This document shows positions 1-9,700 of a stretch of DNA of 64,000 nt, piece by piece. A model generated the notes under the pieces. That model made no database searches and was not told where the DNA came from. It saw nothing but the letters and a program-made list of their open reading frames with translations. The position numbers and the translations under genes were made by a program. This stretch comes from Taeniopygia guttata. Its lineage: Eukaryota; Chordata; Aves; Passeriformes; Estrildidae. The stretch covers positions 6,558,501 to 6,622,500 of the forward strand of contig NC_133050.1 of NCBI RefSeq assembly GCF_048771995.1. The letters run 5' to 3'. Each line of letters begins with the position of its first letter. Positions within the stretch are counted from its first letter, which is position 1.

Positions 1-340
1 TCCTGCCCAGCTCTTTCCCAGTTTCACAGGAAACCGGCCGAGAATGTCGCAACTCCCCGAGCTCTGCGCCTGCGGGACACGCCCGTGTCCCCTCCGTGTC
101 CCCCCCGTGTCCCCTCCGTGTCCCCTCCGTGTCCCCTCCCGGCGCGGGGACATTCCCGGTGCCGCGTTTGGCGCCGGTGACTCATTCCCAGCGGGAATGT
201 CACCGGGATTGTCACCGGGAATGTCCCCGGGCCGCCACCCTCCCGCGCCACCTTTGCACCCCGGGGCCGCTGCCAAGCGAAACCGGCCGGGAAAATCGGG
301 ATTTAGGGGGGGGAAATCGGGATTTTGGGGGGGGGAAATT
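1..340. other. Low-complexity sequence, no gene seen
   Basis: Short tandem runs based on GTCCCCTCCGTGTCC (about 85-140) and on GGGAATGTCACC (about 180-230). Neither strand gives an exon with splice sites. By synteny it may be F11R intron 1, but nothing in it shows that. Confidence 0.5.
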
Positions 341-344
341 GGGA

Positions 345-1035
345 TTTGGGGGGTAAATAACCCGGTTTGGGTCCAAATAAACCAGGACCGGGTTAATCCC
401 GATTTATTTTGGGTCCAAATAAATCGAAGCTGGGTTAATACCGACCCGTTTTGGGTCCAAATAAAGCGGGTTTAAGTTAATTCCAACCCATTTGGGGTCC
501 AAATAAATCGGGTTTGGGTTAATCACTATTTGTTTTGGGTCCAAATAAAGCAGGTTTGGGTTAATCCCGACTTGTTTGAGGTCCAAATAAAGCGGCTTTG
601 GGTTAATCCCGATTTGTTTTGGGTACAAATAAAGTGGGTTTGGGTAAATCCCGACCCATTTTGGGTCCAAATAAAGCGGGTTTGGGTTAATTCCAACCCG
701 TTTTGGGTCCAAATAAATCGGGGTTGGGTTAATCCCGACCCGTTTTGGGTCCAAATGAAGCGGGTTTGGTTAATCCCGACCTGTTTTGGGTCCAAATAAA
801 TCGGGTTTGGGTAAACCCCGACCCGTTTTGGGTTCAAACCAAGCGGGTTTGGTTAATCCCGATTTGTTTTGGGTACAAATAAAGTGGGTTTGGGTTAATT
901 CCAACCCATTTTGGGTCCAAATAAATCGGGTTTAAGTTAATCCCGATTTGTTTTGGGTACAAATAAAGGGGGGTTTGGTTAATCCCGACCCGTTTTGGGT
1001 GCAAACCAAGCGGGTTTGGTTAATCCCGCCTCAGC
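345..1035. repeat. 42-bp minisatellite, about 16 copies
   Basis: The motif GGGTCCAAATAAA recurs every 42 bases (for example near 371, 413, 455, 497), followed by GGGTTTGGGTTAATCCCGA. Later units are shorter or diverged. Every unit carries AATAAA on the plus strand. Open frames across it on both strands come from the repeat and are not genes. Confidence 0.93.
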
Positions 1036-1099
1036 CGGGCCCAGCCCAGGCGGGATCGGGTTAATCCCGGGACTCTGGAACACAATGGACAGGACAGGA

Positions 1100-1690
1100 A
1101 GGTGCCCCCGCCCCCACCGCCGCTCCCGGTTCCCGGAGCCCCCTCCTCAATTCCGGTTCCGCTCTCCCCTCCCCAATTCCCCCCAAATCCCTGAGCCCCC
1201 TCCTCAATTCTCTCCCCTCCCCCGGTTCCCGGTTCCCGGAGCCCCCTCCTCAATTCCCCTCGGTCCCGCTCTCCCCTTCCCAATTCCCGCCCCCCCCCCC
1301 CCCGGTTCCCGGTTCCCCGACCCCCTCCCCAATTCCCCCCACAAATCTCGGAGCCCCCTCCTCAATTGCCCCCCAGTTCCCGGCGCCCCCTCCCCAATTC
1401 CCGTCCCCCTCCCGGTTCCCGGTTCCCGGAGCTCCCTCCCCAATTCCCGCCCCTCCCCCCTCCCCAATTCCTCTTCCCCCGCCCCCTCCCCAATTCCCGG
1501 AGCCCGTCCTCAATCCCCCCCCAAATCCCGGAGCCCCCTCCTCATTTCCCGCCTCTCCTCCCGGTTCCCCTCCCCAATTCCCCCCAAAATCCCGGACCCC
1601 CTCCTCAATTCCCCCCGGTTCCCGGTTCCCGGTTCCCCTCCCCCCTCCCCAATTCCGGTTCCGCCGCCCCCTCCCCAATTCCCGCCGCGC
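1100..1690. repeat. Degenerate pyrimidine-rich minisatellite
   Basis: Irregular copies of CCCCTCCTCAATTCCC and GGTTCCCGGTTCCCGGAGCC with no strict period. It lies immediately downstream, on the minus strand, of the candidate F11R exon, so it is probably intronic. Confidence 0.8.
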
Positions 1691-1694
1691 TCAC

Positions 1695-1872
1695 CGAGCC
1701 CCCCGAGCAGCAGGAGGAGGAGGAGGAGCGGGGGCTGTGCCCGGGGCTGTCCCGGTTCCGGTTCCCGTTCCCGTTCCCGTTCCCGTTCCCGGTCCCGGTC
1801 CCGGTCCCGGTCCCGGTCCCGGTCCCGGTCCCGTTCCCGTTCCCGTTCCCGGTCCCGCTCCGCTCCCGCCAT
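1695..1872 (-). CDS. F11R: Probable first coding exon of F11R (JAM-A), signal peptide
   Basis: On the minus strand an ATG at 1872 opens a frame starting MAGAER, followed by a long Arg-Asp/Arg-Glu dipeptide run, then PRAQPP, eight leucines and GGL. It ends at a good donor (GTGAGC, 1694-1689) in phase 1. A leucine core just before a phase-1 donor is what a signal-peptide exon looks like, and F11R exon 1 also ends in phase 1. The gene downstream of USF1 on this strand in human is F11R (TSTD1 lies between). The charged run comes from a hexanucleotide array inside the exon and is unlike known F11R leaders. No downstream immunoglobulin exon is inside the window, so identity rests on position and exon shape. 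Another secreted protein, or a start after the array, remains possible. Confidence 0.45.
1751..1860. repeat. Hexanucleotide array (GGGACC/GGGAAC-type)
   Basis: About 18 tandem hexamers, CCCGGT and CCCGTT on the plus strand, lie inside the candidate F11R exon. On the minus strand they read as alternating Arg-Asp and Arg-Glu, and every unit keeps the frame. Confidence 0.95.
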
Positions 1873-2260
1873 GGCGCCGCCGCCCCGCGCCAGGTGCGCG
1901 CGCCCGGCCCCGCCCACCGGCCCCGCCCACCGGCCCCGCCCCGCCAAGCCCCGCCCACCGGCCCCGCCAGGTACCGCCGGGCCACGCCCCCCCCGCGCCG
2001 CTATTGGCTGCCGCGCCTGGCGGGTTGGAAGCGGCGCTCGCTGATTGGTCGCGCAGGTGCGCCCCCCCTCACTTTGCGCGGTTTGATTGGTTAAAGAGGA
2101 GGGCGTGGCGAAAGGCGGCCAATGGGAGAGCGCGCCGCAACTTTTGGCCAATGGGAGCGCGCGGGGGGCGGGGCTTGGCGTTGCCGTGGCGACCGCGTGG
2201 CTTCGGCCGGAAGGGGCGCTGTGGGCCCCGGGGCGACCAGTGCGGACCAGTACAAACCAG
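1873..2260 (-). promoter_or_regulatory. CpG promoter with five CCAAT boxes and an X-box, upstream of F11R exon
   Basis: Five CCAAT/ATTGG pentamers lie within 150 bases: ATTGG at 2003-2007, 2044-2048 and 2086-2090, CCAAT at 2119-2123 and 2148-2152. A GC box (GGGCGGGG) follows near 2166. An RFX-type X-box, GTTGCCGTGGCGACC, lies at 2180-2194, and an ETS-like CCGGAAG near 2208. There is no TATA box. The cluster suits NF-Y and RFX binding and probably drives the minus-strand exon; it could also start a transcript to the right. Confidence 0.6.
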
Positions 2261-2261
2261 T

Positions 2262-2725
2262 TGGGACCAGTGACCTCCCAGTGACCTCCCAGTGACCTCC
2301 CAGTGACCCCTAGTGACCTCCCAGTACAAACCAGTGACCTCCAGTGACCTCCAGTGACCCCCACTAACCACCCAGGGCTCCCAGTACAAACCAGTTTGGA
2401 CCAGTTACCTCCCACTGACCTCCCAGTACAAACCAGTGACCCTCAGTGACTTCCCAGTGACCTCCAGTGACTTCCCAGTACAAACCAGTGACCTCCCAGT
2501 GACCCCCAGTGACCTCCCAGGGCTCCCAGTACAAACCAGTTGGGACCAGTAACCCCCAGTGACCTCCCAGTACAAACCAGTGACCTCCCAGTGACCTCCA
2601 GTGACCTCCCAGGGCTCCCAGTTCAGACCAGTGACCCCCAGTGACCTCCCAGTGACCCCCAGTAACCACCCAGGGCTCCCAGTTGGGACCAGTGACCCTC
2701 CCAGTACAAACCAGTACAGCCCAGT
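2262..2725. repeat. Minisatellite of CCAGTGACCTCC and CCAGTACAAA units
   Basis: About 40 alternating 9-12 base units between the F11R promoter and the USF1 3' end. In human, TSTD1 lies in this interval; no TSTD1-like coding sequence is visible here. Confidence 0.9.
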
Positions 2726-2729
2726 CCCC

Positions 2730-2925
2730 TCCCAGTGGGGTCCCTTTGGTGGTTTTGGGGTCTCTTTGGGGTTTTAGGGGAATTTTGGGGTCCTTGAGGG
2801 AATTCAGGAGGATTTTGGGGCCCTTTTAGGGGTTTTAGGGGAATTTTGGGGCCCTTTAGGGGGTTTCAAGGGAATTTTGGGGTCCCTTTGGGGGTTTTGG
2901 GGTCCCTTTGGGCTCCGGGAAGAAC
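2730..2925. repeat. G-rich repeat of GGGGTCCCTTTGGGGGTTTT type
   Basis: Five or six diverged units of 30-45 bases, just beyond the USF1 poly(A) signal. Confidence 0.75.
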
Positions 2926-2958
2926 CTGGAGGACCTAAAAAAATCCAAATCGCTGTTT

Positions 2959-2964
2959 TTTATT
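2959..2964 (-). terminator. USF1: USF1 polyadenylation signal AATAAA
   Basis: TTTATT on the plus strand, about 770 bases past the USF1 stop, flanked by T-rich sequence. Confidence 0.6.
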
Positions 2965-3339
2965 TCTTTTTTTTTTTTTTTCTTTTTTTTTTCCCTGGAA
3001 TTTTTTTTACCTTTTTAGGGTTTTTTTTTTGTTTTGTTTTTTCCGTAATTCCCAGAGTTAAAAAAAAAAAAAAAATCCCAAAACCCCGCGGGGGGGAGGG
3101 GCAAAAAGGGGGGGGAGGGGCAAAAAAGGGGGAGGGGGCGTGAGGGTCCCAAATACCCCAAACCCCCCCAAAAATCCCCTTTTCCCCCCCCCAAACCCCA
3201 AAACCCCTCTGGGGGGGCCGCGGGGGGGGAGGGGCGACCCCAAATCCCAAATTTTTTTGGGGGAAGGGCCCCAAATTTTTTTGGGGGGGGGTCCCAAAAT
3301 TGTGGGGGGAGGGGAGGGGGCGGCGCCCACCGGGCCGAG

Positions 3340-3732
3340 AGCGTGGGGGGGGAATTTTGGGGGGATTTGGGGGAATTTTGGGGGGATTTGGGGGACGAGT
3401 TACATGATTTGGGGGGGAGGGGCTGCCGGGGGGGCTTTGGGGTTTTTTTGGGGGGTCCCGGGGCGGTTTTGGGGTGCAGATTTTGGGATCCCGGGGGGGT
3501 TTTGGGGTGCGAATTTTGGGGTGCAGATTTCGGGGTCCCGGGGGGGGTTTTGGGGTGCAGATTTTGGGGTCCCAGGAGGGAGGTTTGGGGTGCAGGGGGT
3601 GGGTTTGGAGGTTTTGGGGTTGCGTTTTGGGGTGCGTTTGGGGTTTTTGGGGTGCGGGGGTGGGTTTTGGGGTGCGTTTGGGGTTTTTGGGGTGCGGGGG
3701 TGGGTTTTGGGGTGCGTTTGGGGTTTTTGGGG
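3340..3732. repeat. G-rich minisatellite in the USF1 3'UTR
   Basis: Units of GGGGTGCAGATTTTGGGG turn into units of GGGTTTTTGGGGTGCGGG. The last three copies, of about 45 bases, abut the stop codon and are almost identical. Confidence 0.88.
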
Positions 3733-6700
3733 TCAGTGGCTGTCGTTCTTGATGACGATCTCCAGCCCGTGCTGGCGCAGCTGCGCCCGCAGCAGCAGGT
3801 TCTTGTTCTTCAGCTCCTCCACCTGGATTTTGGGGGGTCAGACACCCCAAAAATATCCCCCAGTGACCCCAAAATAGCCCCCTGCACCCCAAAATATCCC
3901 CCCAGTCCCTCCCAGTGCCCCCAGTCCCACCTGCTGGGCAGCACCTCGATGTCCATCTGCAGCTGGTCCGGGCCCGATCCCATTGACCCCAATCCCATTG
4001 ATCCCATTGATCACATTGACCCCAATCCCATTGATCCCATTGATCCCATTGACCCCAATCCCATTGATCCCACTGACCCAAATCCCATTGATCCCATTGA
4101 ACCCAATCCCATCCCAATGACCCCAATCCCATTGATCCCATTGACCCCAATCACATTGATCCCATTGATCCCATTGACCCCAATCCCATTGATCCCATTG
4201 ATCCCATTGACCCCAATCCCATCCCATTGACCCAAATCCCATTGATCCCATTGACCCCAATCCCATTGATCCCATTGATCCCATTGATCCCAATCCCATC
4301 GACCCCAATCCCATTGATCCCGTTGACCCCAATCCCATCCCATTGACCCCAATCCCATTGATCCCACTGATCCCAATGACCCCAATCCCATCCCATTGAT
4401 CCCACTGACCCCAATCCCATCCCAATGACCCCAATCCCATTGATCCCATTGATCCCAATCCCATTGATCCCATTGACCCCAATCCCATTGATCCCATTGA
4501 CCCCAATCCCATTGATCCCAGTCCCATCCCAATGACCCCAATCCAATCCCATTGATCCCATTGACCCCGATCCCACCCCAATGACCCCAATCCCACCCCA
4601 ATGACCCCAATCCCAATGACCCCAATCCCATTCCCATGACCCCAATCCCACCCCAATGACCCCAATGACCCCAATCCCACCCCAATGACCCCAATGACCC
4701 CAATCCCACCCCAATGACCCCAATCCCAATGACCCCAATCCCACCCCAATGACCCCAATCCCACCCCAATGACCCCAATGACCCCAATCCCACCCCAATG
4801 ACCCCAATCCCACCCCAATGACCCCAATGACCCCAATCCCACCCCATTGATCCCAATCCCACCCCAATGACCCCAATCCCATTTCCATGACCCCAATCCC
4901 ACCCCAATGACCCCAATCCCATTTCCATGACCCCAATCCCACCCCAATGACCCCAATCCCAATGACCCCAATCCCGTTCCCAGCCCACCTGCTGCCGCAG
5001 GACCTCGTTGTCCATCTGCAGCTGGTCCCATTGATCCCAATCCCATTCCCATGACCCCAATCCCACCCCAATGACCCCAATGACCCCAATCCCAATGACC
5101 CAAATCCCGTTCCCAGCCCACCTGCTGCCGCAGGACCTCGTTGTCCATCTGCAGCTGGTCCAGGCCCTGCAGCTCCTCGCTCAGCCGCAGGTTGCTCTGC
5201 CGCAGCTCCTGGATGTAGTCGCAGGCCTTGGACAGGATCCCGCCCTTGCTCTGCGGGGCAGCCGCGGTCACCGCCAGACCCCAAATGCACACCCAAACCC
5301 CACAGCCAAACCCCAAATACAAACCCAAATACCAAACCCTAAATCCAAACCTCAAATCCCACAGCCAAACCCCAAATACAAACCCAAACCACAAACCCCA
5401 AATCCCACACCACAAACCCCAAACCCAAACCCCAAACCCAAACCCCACACCCAAACCCAAACCCCAAACCCAAACCCCAAATGCAAACCCGAACCCAAAC
5501 CCCACAGCCAAACCCCAAATACAAACCCCAAACCCAAACCCCAAACCCAAATCCCAAACCCCAAACCCCACACCCAAACCCTAAATCCAAACCTCAAATC
5601 CCACACCCTAAACCCCAAATACAAACCCCAAATCCAGACCCAAACCACAAACCCCAAACCCCACACCCCAAACCCCAAATCCCACACCCCAAACCCCAAA
5701 CCCAAACCCCAAATACAAATCCCAAACCCAAACCCCAAATCCAAACCCCCAATCCCACACCCCAAATCCCAAACCCCCAATCCCACACCCCAAACCCCCA
5801 ATCCCACACCACAAACCCCAAACCCCACGCCCCAAACCCCAAATCCAAACCCCAAACCCAAACTCCAACCCCAAATTCCAAATCCCAAACCCCACGCCCC
5901 AAACCCCAAATCCCAAATCCTGCACCCCAAATCCCAAATCCCACACCCCAAATCCAAATCCAAACCCCAAATCCCACACTCCAAACCCCAATCCCAGACC
6001 TGTCCGGACTTGGTGTTCTCCATGGAGCAGTCTGGGATGATCTTGGACAGCTGCACGATCCAGTTGTTGATCTTGTCCCGGCGCCGGCGCTCCACTGCTC
6101 GGGAACGGGATCGGGATTGGGATCGGGAATGGGAACGGAATTGGGAACGGGAATGGCATTGGGAATGGGAACGGGATTGGGAATGGGAACGGGATCGGGA
6201 TTGGGATCGGGAATGGCATTGGGAACGGGATTTGGATTGGGAATGGGAACAGGATCACGAACAGGAACGGGATCGAGAACGGGATCGAGAACAGGAACGG
6301 AATCGGGATCGGGAATGGGAACAGGAACAGGATTGGGAATGGGAATGGGATCGGGAATGGGATTGATAATGGGGTTGGGAGCAGGATTGGGATCAGGAAC
6401 GGGGAATGGGAATGGGATTGGGAAGGGGATTGGGAATGGGAATTGGATTGGAACGGGATTGGGAACAGGGAATGGGATGGGAACAGGGAATAGGATTTGG
6501 AACAGGATTGGGAATGGGGATTGGGAATGGGAATGAGGATTGCCAACGGAATTGGGAACGGGGAACGGGATTGGGAATGGGAATGGGAACAGGGAATGGC
6601 AACGGAGAATGGGAATGGCGATTCCCAGTGGGAATGAGGGATTGGGAACAGGGAATTGGGGTGGCCCGTGGGAATCAGGGTGGCCCCCAGGGTGACCCTT

Positions 6701-9700
6701 TGGGATCGGGGTGACCCTTTGGGATCGGGGTGACCCTTTGGGATCGGGATCCCCCCCCGGTACCTTCGTTGTGCTGTGCCCGGCGCTTCTCGTCCCGCGT
6801 GGCTCGGGGAGCCTCCGACTTCCTGGGGAGGGGCACAGTGGGCACAGGTGTGCCCCAGGTGTGTCCCAGGTGTGTTTGGGTGTGCCCCAGGTGTGTCCCA
6901 GATGTGTCTGGGTGTGTCACAGGTGTGCCCAGGTGTGTTTGGGTGTGCCCAGGTGTGTCCCAGGTGTGTTTGGGTGTGTCCCAGGTGTGCCCGGGTCTCT
7001 CCAGGTGTGCCCCAGGTGTGCCCGGGTCTCTCCAGGTGTATCCCAGGTGTACCCAGGTGTGCCCCAGGTGTGTCTGGGTGCATCCCAGCTGTGCCCCAGG
7101 TGTGCCCAGGTACTCACGGGGAGTAGGGGTGTGCGCGGGGGGCGATGGAGCGCTGGGCCCCCCCCGGGAGCACCTCCTGCGGTGACATCATCACGAAAAA
7201 CTGCCCTGGAGCCAAAACCCCACAGGTGAGACCCAAAAACCCACAGGTGAGACCCCAAAGGCATCCACCCAAGTGAGTCCCAACCCAATCTCGATGACCG
7301 CAAACCAATCCAGGTGCCCCCAGACCCATCCAGGTGAGTCCCAAACCCATCCAGGTGAGTTCTAAGCCCACCCAGGTGCCCCCAAACCCATCCAGGTGCC
7401 CCCAGACCCATCCAGGTGCCCCCAAACCCATCCAGATGAGTCCCAAACCCATCCAGGTGAGTCCTAAACCCATCCAGGTGAGTTCTAAGCCCACCCAGGT
7501 GTCCCCAGACCCACCCAGGTGCCCCCAGACCCATCCAGGTGAGCTCATTCCAACCCAGATAATCCCAAACCCATCGAGGTGCCCCCAGACCCATCCAGGT
7601 GCCCCCAGACCCATCCAGGTGAGTCCCAAACCCATCCAGGTGCCCCCAAACCCATCCAGGTGAGCTCATTCCAACCCAGATAATCCCAAACCCATCCAGG
7701 TGAGTTCTAAACCCATCCAGGTGCCCCCAAACCCATCTAGGTGCCCCCAAACCCATCCAGGTGAGTCCCAAACCCATCCAGGTGAGTCCCAAACCCACCC
7801 AGGTGCCCCCAAACCAATCCAGGTGCCCCCAAATCCACCCAGGTGCCCCCAGACCCATCCAGATGAGCTCTAAACCCATCCAGGTGAGTCCCAAACCCAC
7901 CCAGGTGAGTTCTAAGCCCACCCAGGTACCCCAGGTGCCCGCAGCCCCTCACCTGTGGGCGTGGGCTGGCCGAGCAGCGCCTCGGAGCTCTGGGTGGTGA
8001 CGACGGCGGTGGCGGCGGTGGCGGCGGTGGCGGCGGCGCCGTCGGCCACGCCCGCGGCGGGGAAGTAGGTGTAGTGCGCCTCGGTGGGCGCCGCCTCCGT
8101 CTCCACCGCCTCCTCGCTCGTGAACGCGCCCTGGATCACCGCCTGCACACGGGGGAGACAGGTGGGACAGGTGGGACAGGTGAGCAACAGGTGAGGGACA
8201 TGGGACAGGTGGGACAGGTGAGACAGGGGAGAGACAGGTGAGGGACATGGGACAGGTGGGACAGGTGAGACAGGTGAGGGACAGGTGAGGGACAGGTGAG
8301 GGACACGGGGACAGGTGAGGGACACGGGACAGGTGGGACAGGTGGGACAGGTGAGGGACAGGTGAGGGACACAGGACAGGTGGGACAGGTGAGACAGGGG
8401 AGGGACAGGTGAGGGACAGGTGAGGGACAGGTAAGGGACATGGGACAGGTGGGACAGGTGAGTCAGGTGAGGGACTGGTGAGGGACAGGTGGGACAGGTG
8501 AGGGACAGGTGAGACAGGGGAGACAGGTGAGGGACAGGTGAGGGACACAGGACAGGTGAGCGACAGGTGAGGAACAGGTGAGGGACACGTGAGGGACAGG
8601 TGAGGGACAGGTGAGGGACACGGGACAGGTGAGGGACAGGTGAGGGACATTGGGGACAGGTGAGGGACATGGGACAGGTGGGACAGGTGAACGGGGACAG
8701 GTGAGGGACAGGTGAGGGACAGGTGAGACAGGTGAGACAGGTGAGGGATAGGTGAGGGACATGGGACAGGTGGGACAGGTGAGGGACAGGTGAGGGACAG
8801 GTGAGGGACACGGGACAGGTGAGGGACACAGGGACAGGTGAGGGACATGGGACAGGTGGGACAGGTGAGGGACAGGTGAGGGACAGGTGAGGGACACGGG
8901 ACAGGTGAGGGACACAGGGACAGGTGAGGGACATGGGACAGGTGAGGGACATGGAACAGGTAAGGGACAGGGGGACAGGTGCGACAGGTGACAGACACAG
9001 GGACAGGTGGGACAGGTGAGGGACAGGTAAGGGACACGGGACAGGTGAGGGACACGCAGACAGGGAGATAGGCGTGGGACAGGTGTGGGACAGGTGTGGG
9101 ACAGGTGTGGGACAGGTGGGACAGGTGACACACAGGTGTGAGATAGGCAAGGGACAGGTGGGACACAGGTGTCACCCTTCCCCACGACACACCTGGGTGA
9201 CCACCAGGGTGGGGCACAAGTGACGCAGGTGAGGACCAGAGGGGGGTGCGGCCCTGTGACACACCTGGGGCACAGGTGAGGCCCAGGGTGTGGCAGAGGG
9301 TGTGGCAATGGGCGTGGCAGGGCACAGGAGACACGGGGGGTGTGGCCCCACCACACCTGGGCCGTGGACTGGGTGGGGCACAGGTGCCAAGGGGGGGGTG
9401 TGGCAGTGGGTGTGGCCAGGTGACGCACCTGTGTCATGGACTGCGTGGCCGGGTAGCCGCTGATGGCGCTGGTGCCCTCGGTCTGCGCGTCCAGCTGCCC
9501 GTCGGCCACCTGGATCACCCGGTACATCACCTGGCACAGGTGGGACAGCGGACAGGTGTGACACACAGACCCCCCAAACTCCCACTGTCACCACCTGGAT
9601 CACCTGGCACAGGTGGGACACTCAGGTGTGACACACAGACCCCCCAAACCCCCACTGTCACCACCGGGATCACCTGGCACAGGTGGGACACTCAGGTGTG

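Larger units (their letters stand above)
2945..3732 (-). other. USF1: USF1 3' untranslated region
   Basis: The region runs from the USF1 stop codon to the first AATAAA on the minus strand. It holds T-rich runs at 2956-3040, an A-run at 3061-3075 and a G-rich array at 3340-3732. The open frames across it are low-complexity. Confidence 0.7.

Noticed and set aside
2960-5577. Long minus-strand open frames (to 579 residues) rich in Gly, Trp, Asp, Ile
   Set aside because: They follow the intronic CCCATTGATCC and CCCAAACCCC arrays and cross true USF1 exons in the wrong frame.
5262-5998. Interstitial telomere
   Set aside because: Units vary (CCCAAA, CCCCAAATC) and are not the vertebrate CCCTAA repeat.
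7761-9150. Frames of repeated PSPVPHLS type
   Set aside because: Pure translation of the GGACAGGTGAG array in USF1 intron 4.
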